A stretch of DNA of 64,000 nt from Pseudomonas sp. gcc21. Lineage in GTDB: Bacteria > Pseudomonadota > Gammaproteobacteria > Pseudomonadales > Pseudomonadaceae. The notes under the pieces were generated by a model. It did not search any database and was not told where the DNA came from. It saw only the letters and a program-made list of their open reading frames with translations. The translations under genes were made by a program, and so were the position numbers. Every line of letters begins with the position of its first letter. The stretch's first letter is position 1. Location of the stretch: positions 1,488,001-1,552,000 of the forward strand of contig NZ_CP051625.1 in NCBI RefSeq assembly GCF_012844345.1, in the 5' to 3' direction. Shown here piece by piece: positions 59,624 to 64,000 of the stretch.

Positions 59624-60412
59624 ATGCAACGCTACAACAATAAGATTGCCTTGATCACCGGAGCCGGAAGCGGCATCGGCCGTGCCACCGCCAAGCGTCT
59701 GGCCAGCGAAGGCGCCAGCCTCATGCTGGTCGACCGCAATGAAGAGGGACTGCAGCAGACTCTTGCCGAACTGCCCGAGGGCACCCAGGTCGAGACACGC
59801 GCTCTTGATGTATCAGTCGAGGCGGAGGTCGAGCAATGCGTTGCTGACACGCTGGCCAGATACGGTCGCATCGACGTGCTCTGCAACAACGCCGGCATCG
59901 CCGGTGGCGACTACAGCATTGCGCCCGACCAGAGCCTTGAAACCTGGCAGAAGATCATCGCCGTGAATCTATATGGCGTGATGCTCTTCACCAAATATGT
60001 AAGCCGCCAGATGCAGGAGCAGAACGGCGGAGCCATCGTCAACACGGCCTCTGTTGCGGGGATTCGCTCCGGCGCGGGTGGCAATGCCTACAGCGCCTCC
60101 AAGGCAGGTGTCATCAACTTCACCATGACCAGCGCCTGCGATCTGGGACAGTGGAACATCCGCGTCAATGCGGTGTGCCCGGGTCTTGTTGAGACAGGGA
60201 TGACCGCACCGGTGTTTGACTACGCACGCGCCAACAACAAGGAAGCCAAGCTGGGTGCACGCTGTGAGCTGCGCCGCTATGGCCGGCCGGATGAAATCGC
60301 CTCTGCAATCGCTTTCCTTGCCAGTGACGATGCCAGTTATGTGACGGGTCAGGCACTGGCCGTGGATGGCGGAAATACTGCATCGCTCAATCTGCCGGGG
60401 ATGAAGGTCTGA
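59624..60412 (+). CDS. Short-chain dehydrogenase/reductase (SDR) 2
   Basis: 262 residues with TGAGSGIGRATAKRLASEGA (about 11-30), CNNAGIAGGDYS (about 87-98), the catalytic Ser region TASVAGIRSGAGGNA, YSASK (about 155-159) and QALAVDGGNTAS near the end. The acidic residue after strand 2 (LMLVDRNEEG) favours NAD(H). It follows the SurE-like gene by 44 bases, with AGGAG before the ATG, and is the last gene of the catabolic cluster before a REP block. Substrate unknown; a hydroxyacyl or alcohol intermediate fits the context. Confidence 0.88.
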   Translation: MQRYNNKIALITGAGSGIGRATAKRLASEGASLMLVDRNEEGLQQTLAELPEGTQVETRALDVSVEAEVEQCVADTLARYGRIDVLCNNAGIAGGDYSIAPDQSLETWQKIIAVNLYGVMLFTKYVSRQMQEQNGGAIVNTASVAGIRSGAGGNAYSASKAGVINFTMTSACDLGQWNIRVNAVCPGLVETGMTAPVFDYARANNKEAKLGARCELRRYGRPDEIASAIAFLASDDASYVTGQALAVDGGNTASLNLPGMKV

Positions 60413-60908
60413 TTTTGCGGTTAGCAAGGCGTTCCGCCTGTGGGTTTGGCGCTAACGAGAATCTGGCGTAGCGCAGGCGCGCTACACCCCCAGGGTGGCG
60501 CAGCGGGTGAGGTTCTCCTGGGGTTGGTGTGCGGCTCGGGCCGCGTTCGGACGCGCCGACAAGGTGGACCGCATTTGGGCGTGCCAGCAGCGTCGGTTTC
60601 GGGGTGCGGTGTTATCGCATGGCTTCGGCGTAGCGCAGGCGCGCTACACCCCCGGGTTGGCGCAGCGGGTGGGGTTCTCCTGGGGTTGGCGTGCGCCGGC
60701 GCGCCGACAAGTTGAGCCGCATTTGAGCGTACCAACAGCGTCGGTTTCGGGGTGCGCTGCTATCGCATGGCTTCGGCGTAGCGCGGGTGCGCTACACCCC
60801 CAGGGGCGCACACAGGAAATGTGCGTAGGCGTTACCCCGACCAGGTGCCTTGAATTGCCTGCCTTTAGGGTCGAATATCAACTCAGCATTCCATTTCAGG
60901 ATCTGGTC
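60413..60908. repeat. REP block between SDR 2 and ogt
   Basis: Type-A REPs in reverse orientation lie at 60464-60494, 60626-60656 and 60774-60804. Type-B elements (CCTGGGGTTGGTGTGCGG at 60519 and CCTGGGGTTGGCGTGCG at 60679) lie between, giving units of about 150-160 bases with the shared linker GCAGCGTCGGTTTCGGGGTG (60588 and 60737). Bases 60805-60908 hold the ogt leader. No gene is supported. Confidence 0.87.
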
Positions 60909-61442
60909 ATGGTTATTCGTCCTTTATCCATTCAATACACCACCGGTCGCTGTGAGTTCGGCAGTTTGCTCTATGGCGTTTGCGAGAGTGGCATCTGCGC
61001 AATTTTGCTCGGGGATGACGCGCAAATGCTCGTTGACGATCTGCAGCGACGCTTTCCCGCGAGCGAAATTGAACAGCAGGACGCCGCTCTGAAATCAGAA
61101 TTGGCCGCCCTTCTGGCTTACGTCGACAATCCGGGACAGTCGGCCCCCGCTTTGCCGCGACCTTTAGCGCCCTTCGGCACCCGTTTCCAACAACAGGTAT
61201 GGGACGTACTCAGCGAAGTCGCCGCGGGCCAGACAATCACCTACAGCGAGCTCGCACGGCGTTGCGGCAAGCCCACAGCAATGCGGGCAGTCGCCGGTGC
61301 CTGCGCGGCTAATCCGTTGGCAATTGTGGTCCCCTGCCATCGCGTGTTGCGCAGTGATGGCGGCATATCAGGGTATCGCTGGGGGGTTGAACGCAAGCGC
61401 AGCCTGATCGAGCTTGAGAAGCGCCTCGCTGCAGAGGTCTGA
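60909..61442 (+). CDS. ogt: Methylated-DNA-protein-cysteine methyltransferase
   Basis: 177 residues from the ATG at 60909 with AGGAT upstream; the open frame before it is REP sequence. The active site is IVVPCHRVLRSDG with Cys143, preceded by the DNA-binding helices (YSELARRCGKPTAMRAVAGA). It removes O6-alkyl groups from guanine by irreversible transfer to the cysteine. The N-terminal part (ILLGDDAQMLVDDLQRRFP) resembles the Ada C-terminal half, but there is no Ada regulatory domain. It is one base ahead of the alkB gene, so both alkylation repair genes form one operon. Confidence 0.93.
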   Translation: MVIRPLSIQYTTGRCEFGSLLYGVCESGICAILLGDDAQMLVDDLQRRFPASEIEQQDAALKSELAALLAYVDNPGQSAPALPRPLAPFGTRFQQQVWDVLSEVAAGQTITYSELARRCGKPTAMRAVAGACAANPLAIVVPCHRVLRSDGGISGYRWGVERKRSLIELEKRLAAEV

Positions 61443-61443
61443 C

Positions 61444-62097
61444 ATGGCTGGCACGCTCGATCTGTTTGAACATGAACCCGGCCCGCCTGAACCCATTGCC
61501 GAAGGTGCATATTTACTGCGCGGCTTCGCAACCGATATATCCACGCAGCTACTGAACGACCTACAACATATTGCTGAGGCCGCGCCCTTTCGTCATCAGG
61601 TCACACCCGGTGGCTACAGCATGTCCGTCGCCATGACCAGTTGCGGCGAGCTCGGCTGGGTGACAGACAAGCGTGGTTACCGCTACAGCCCTGTCGACCC
61701 GCAAAGCAATCAGCCGTGGCCAGCGCTGCCGGAGTCGTTCGAACAATTAGCAATCGATGCAGCGGCGACCGCAGGCTACCCCCAGTTCAGCGCGCAGAGC
61801 TGTCTGATAAACCGTTACGAAACAGGCGCACGCATGGCGCTGCATCAGGACAAGGACGAGCAGGACCTGACCGCACCTATTGTTTCGGTGTCATTGGGCG
61901 CGCCGATCAGCTTTCTTTTTGGTGGCCCGACCCGTTCGCACCAGCCGGCACGCGTGAAAATCGAGCATGGGGACGTGCTGGTCTGGGGTGGTCCGAGCCG
62001 ACTGTTTTTTCATGGCGTAGCGCCACTGGGAAAACGCGCAGATCATCCGTTGACCGGACCGGTTCGATACAACCTGACATTCAGAAAAGTTCTCTGA
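61444..62097 (+). CDS. alkB: AlkB-type DNA/RNA demethylase (2OG-Fe(II) dioxygenase)
   Basis: 217 residues from the ATG at 61444, with GAGG inside the ogt end. Iron ligands H134 and D136 (MALHQDKDEQ) and H190 (LFFHGVAP) are present, as is R208 in the RYNLTFR motif that binds 2-oxoglutarate. The nucleotide-recognition lid region GGYSMSVAMTSCGELGW (about 57-73) matches E. coli AlkB. It reverses 1-methyladenine and 3-methylcytosine damage. The close pairing with ogt resembles the adaptive-response genes but without an ada regulator in the window. Confidence 0.94.
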   Translation: MAGTLDLFEHEPGPPEPIAEGAYLLRGFATDISTQLLNDLQHIAEAAPFRHQVTPGGYSMSVAMTSCGELGWVTDKRGYRYSPVDPQSNQPWPALPESFEQLAIDAAATAGYPQFSAQSCLINRYETGARMALHQDKDEQDLTAPIVSVSLGAPISFLFGGPTRSHQPARVKIEHGDVLVWGGPSRLFFHGVAPLGKRADHPLTGPVRYNLTFRKVL

Positions 62098-62177
62098 ATA
62101 GTCTGGCTGAAAGTATGGAAGGAATCTCGAAAGCGCCGACGCTGCGTATCTACGCAGCGCCGACAGTCAAGCTACCG

Positions 62178-63977
62178 TTAGAAGCATTCTCCCGGCATAT
62201 CCAGCGTAGTGCGGTCTGCGCTGCGTAATACCTCAGCCAGCGACAAGGTTTTAGGCAACTCATAACGCAGGAAGTACTCGCACGTGTTCAGCTTGCCCTG
62301 ATAAAACGCCTGCGGGCGCTCACCGCCCTGCTTCAGGCCACGTAGTGCAGCCTGGGCCTGACGCAACCACATCCAACCAACTACCACGTGACCAAACGCC
62401 TCCAGATACAGGTAGGCATTGGCCAGCGCGCGGTCCGGATCGTCCTTGCGCAGCGCGCGCAGAATAGTGGTGATCTCTTCCAGCGTGGTCAGGGCTTCAT
62501 CCAGTAGCGTGCAGGATGACTGCAGCTCTGATTCGCCCTGGCATTCGCTGATGGTTGCGCGCATGCGCGAGACCAGCGCCTGGTAGTACTTGCCGTCCTG
62601 CATGTTGACCTTGCGGCCAAGCAGATCCTGACCCTGGATACCGTGAGCACCTTCATGAATCGGATTCAGGCGGTTGTCACGGTAAAACTGCTCAACCGGG
62701 TATTCACGTGTGTAGCCATAGCCGCCATGAACCTGAATCGCCAGACTGTTGGCTTCCAGGCAGAACTGCGACGGCCAGGACTTGACGATAGGCGTGAGCA
62801 GATCCAGCAGACCGGCGGCCTCTTCGCGCTTGGCGGCGTCTTCGGCGTGCTTTTTCTCGTCAACCAGCGTCGAGGCGAACAGGCACAGCGACAACCCACC
62901 TTCTACGAAGGCTTTTTGCGCAAGCAGCATGCGGCGTATATCCGCGTGCTCGATCAGCGGGATCATCGGGCTTTCCGGATCACGCTCCTTGAGCGGGCGG
63001 CCCTGGCGACGCTCACGGGCGTATTCCAGCGCATGCAAGTAACCGGTATAACCCAGCATGACGGAACCCAGGCCAACGCCGATGCGTGCCTCGTTCATCA
63101 TATGGAACATCTGCGCCAGCCCCTGGTGTGGCTCGCCCACCAGATAACCCACCGCCCCGTCCTTCTCGCCGAAGTTGAGCATGGTGGATGTAGTGCCGCG
63201 ATACCCCATCTTGTGGATCAGACCCGCCAGATGCACGTCGTTGCGCTCACCTAAGCTACCGTCCTCGTTGACCAGAATCTTCGGCACGATGAATAGCGAG
63301 ATGCCTTTCACGCCGGGCGGCGCATCGGGCAGCTTCGCCAGCACCAGGTGCACGATGTTTTCGCTCAGCTCATGGTCGCCGGCGGAAATGAAAATCTTGT
63401 TGCCGGTGATCCGGTAGCTGCCGTCTTCGGCGGGTATGGCGCGGGTCTTGATGTCCGCCAAAGACGAACCGGCCTGCGGCTCGGTCAGACACATGGTGCC
63501 GAAGAAGCGGCCTGCCATCATCGGCTCGGCGAAGCGGCGCTTATACTCGTCGCTGCCGTGAGCCATGATCAGGTTGCTGGCGGCGATGGTCAGGCCGGCA
63601 TAAGCCTGGGTGCTGACGTTCGCGCCCTTGATCAGGCCGATGCACATCTGTGCGACCGCTGCGGGCAACTGCATACCGCCGCGCTCGTAATCTTGCGATG
63701 CGGCCATCAGACCGGTTTCGCGCAATACTTCCAGCGCTTCGGCAACCTCGGGGCGGATGACAACCTTGCCGTTTTCAAAACGCGGCTCGTCGGCATCACA
63801 CAGGTGGTTATGGGGCGCGAAGGTTTCTGCACCCACTTTCAGGGCCAGCTCGATGGCGGCATCGAAGGTGTCGCGGCTGTGATCGGTATAGCGGGGATAC
63901 TGGGTCAGACGTTCGATATCCAGCAGCTCGTAGAGCAGGAAGGACAGATCGTCGGTGTTGATGATCTTCTGGGACAC
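62178..63977 (-). CDS. Acyl-CoA dehydrogenase, long form (DmdC/AcdA-like)
   Basis: 599 residues starting at a GTG at 63977 with GGAGGAA ahead. The long form has an extra N-terminal segment and a C-terminal domain (about 465-599) found in DmdC-like (3-methylmercaptopropionyl-CoA) dehydrogenases and their many Pseudomonas relatives. Visible are MCLTEPQAGSSLADIKT (about 157-173), ITGNKIFISAGDHELSEN, QVHGGYGYTREYPVEQFYRD and the catalytic Glu in NPIHEGAHGIQGQDLLGRK (about 437-455). It should oxidise a medium- or long-chain acyl-CoA with electrons passed to ETF. The substrate is not defined. Convergent with alkB across an 80-base gap that contains the hairpin GCTGCGTA-TC-TACGCAGC. Confidence 0.9.
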   Translation of the reverse strand: MSQKIINTDDLSFLLYELLDIERLTQYPRYTDHSRDTFDAAIELALKVGAETFAPHNHLCDADEPRFENGKVVIRPEVAEALEVLRETGLMAASQDYERGGMQLPAAVAQMCIGLIKGANVSTQAYAGLTIAASNLIMAHGSDEYKRRFAEPMMAGRFFGTMCLTEPQAGSSLADIKTRAIPAEDGSYRITGNKIFISAGDHELSENIVHLVLAKLPDAPPGVKGISLFIVPKILVNEDGSLGERNDVHLAGLIHKMGYRGTTSTMLNFGEKDGAVGYLVGEPHQGLAQMFHMMNEARIGVGLGSVMLGYTGYLHALEYARERRQGRPLKERDPESPMIPLIEHADIRRMLLAQKAFVEGGLSLCLFASTLVDEKKHAEDAAKREEAAGLLDLLTPIVKSWPSQFCLEANSLAIQVHGGYGYTREYPVEQFYRDNRLNPIHEGAHGIQGQDLLGRKVNMQDGKYYQALVSRMRATISECQGESELQSSCTLLDEALTTLEEITTILRALRKDDPDRALANAYLYLEAFGHVVVGWMWLRQAQAALRGLKQGGERPQAFYQGKLNTCEYFLRYELPKTLSLAEVLRSADRTTLDMPGECF

Positions 63978-64000
63978 GATAAATTCCTCCGGAATCTGAG

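Noticed and set aside
62140..62165. Terminator between alkB and the acyl-CoA dehydrogenase
   Set aside because: A GCTGCGTA-TC-TACGCAGC hairpin is present but has no T-run on either strand; noted only in the neighbouring gene entry.

Overview
The window looks like a chromosomal segment of a Pseudomonas-type gammaproteobacterium, possibly the marine Halopseudomonas group. This rests on the WbpL-like initiating transferase, Pseudomonas-type REP elements with a REP-associated transposase, DUF1302/DUF1329 gene pairs and an ogt-alkB pair; it is inference, because no rRNA or universal marker is present. No tRNA, rRNA, CRISPR array or prophage was seen. Most housekeeping genes are GC-rich, while the sugar-assembly genes between about 13.6 and 22 kb, and those before 3.5 kb, are clearly AT-richer, which suggests horizontal exchange.

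Region 1 (1-26 kb, almost all minus strand) is surface polysaccharide biosynthesis. Reading with transcription, it begins with a gene for the specialised elongation factor RfaH (25.9 kb), then an ops/JUMPstart-like leader (25.28 kb), a damaged toxin-antitoxin islet, glmS, a flippase, a pyruvyltransferase, a polymerase, three glycosyltransferases, a CapK-like protein, wecC, wecB, a heparinase-like protein, another glycosyltransferase, a nucleotide-sugar epimerase/reductase, a WbpL-like transferase and a 3'-shortened NeuD/PglD-type acyltransferase. After a REP array a second, nearly identical ops leader (4.86 kb) precedes a second set: wzz, a Wzy/ligase-like protein, a GT2 enzyme, a second flippase and a GT2 enzyme cut by the window edge. 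This suggests two RfaH-controlled polysaccharide transcripts.

Region 2 (26-37 kb) holds a beta-CASP metallo-hydrolase and then, on the plus strand, a group-4-capsule (gfc/yjb)-like export operon: tyrosine phosphatase, Wzc-type kinase, Thr/Gly/Ala-rich GfcA/YjbE-like protein, Wza, GfcB, GfcC, GfcD/YjbH. A VanZ-like protein and the REP transposase follow.

Region 3 (38-54 kb) has a DEAD-box helicase, a five-unit array of about 214-bp repeats, and three tandem DUF1329-DUF1302 gene pairs (outer-membrane barrel plus exported partner). Two AraC-type regulators are divergent from the first and third pairs. The role is unknown; export or uptake of hydrophobic compounds is the usual guess.

Region 4 (54-64 kb) is catabolic and repair: an exported methyltransferase-like protein; an ACAD11-type acyl-CoA dehydrogenase, SDR, APH-family kinase, SurE-like phosphatase and second SDR (resembling kinase-dependent 4-hydroxyacid catabolism); ogt-alkB alkylation repair; and a DmdC-like acyl-CoA dehydrogenase. 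REP hairpins of two related designs occur in most larger intergenic gaps.
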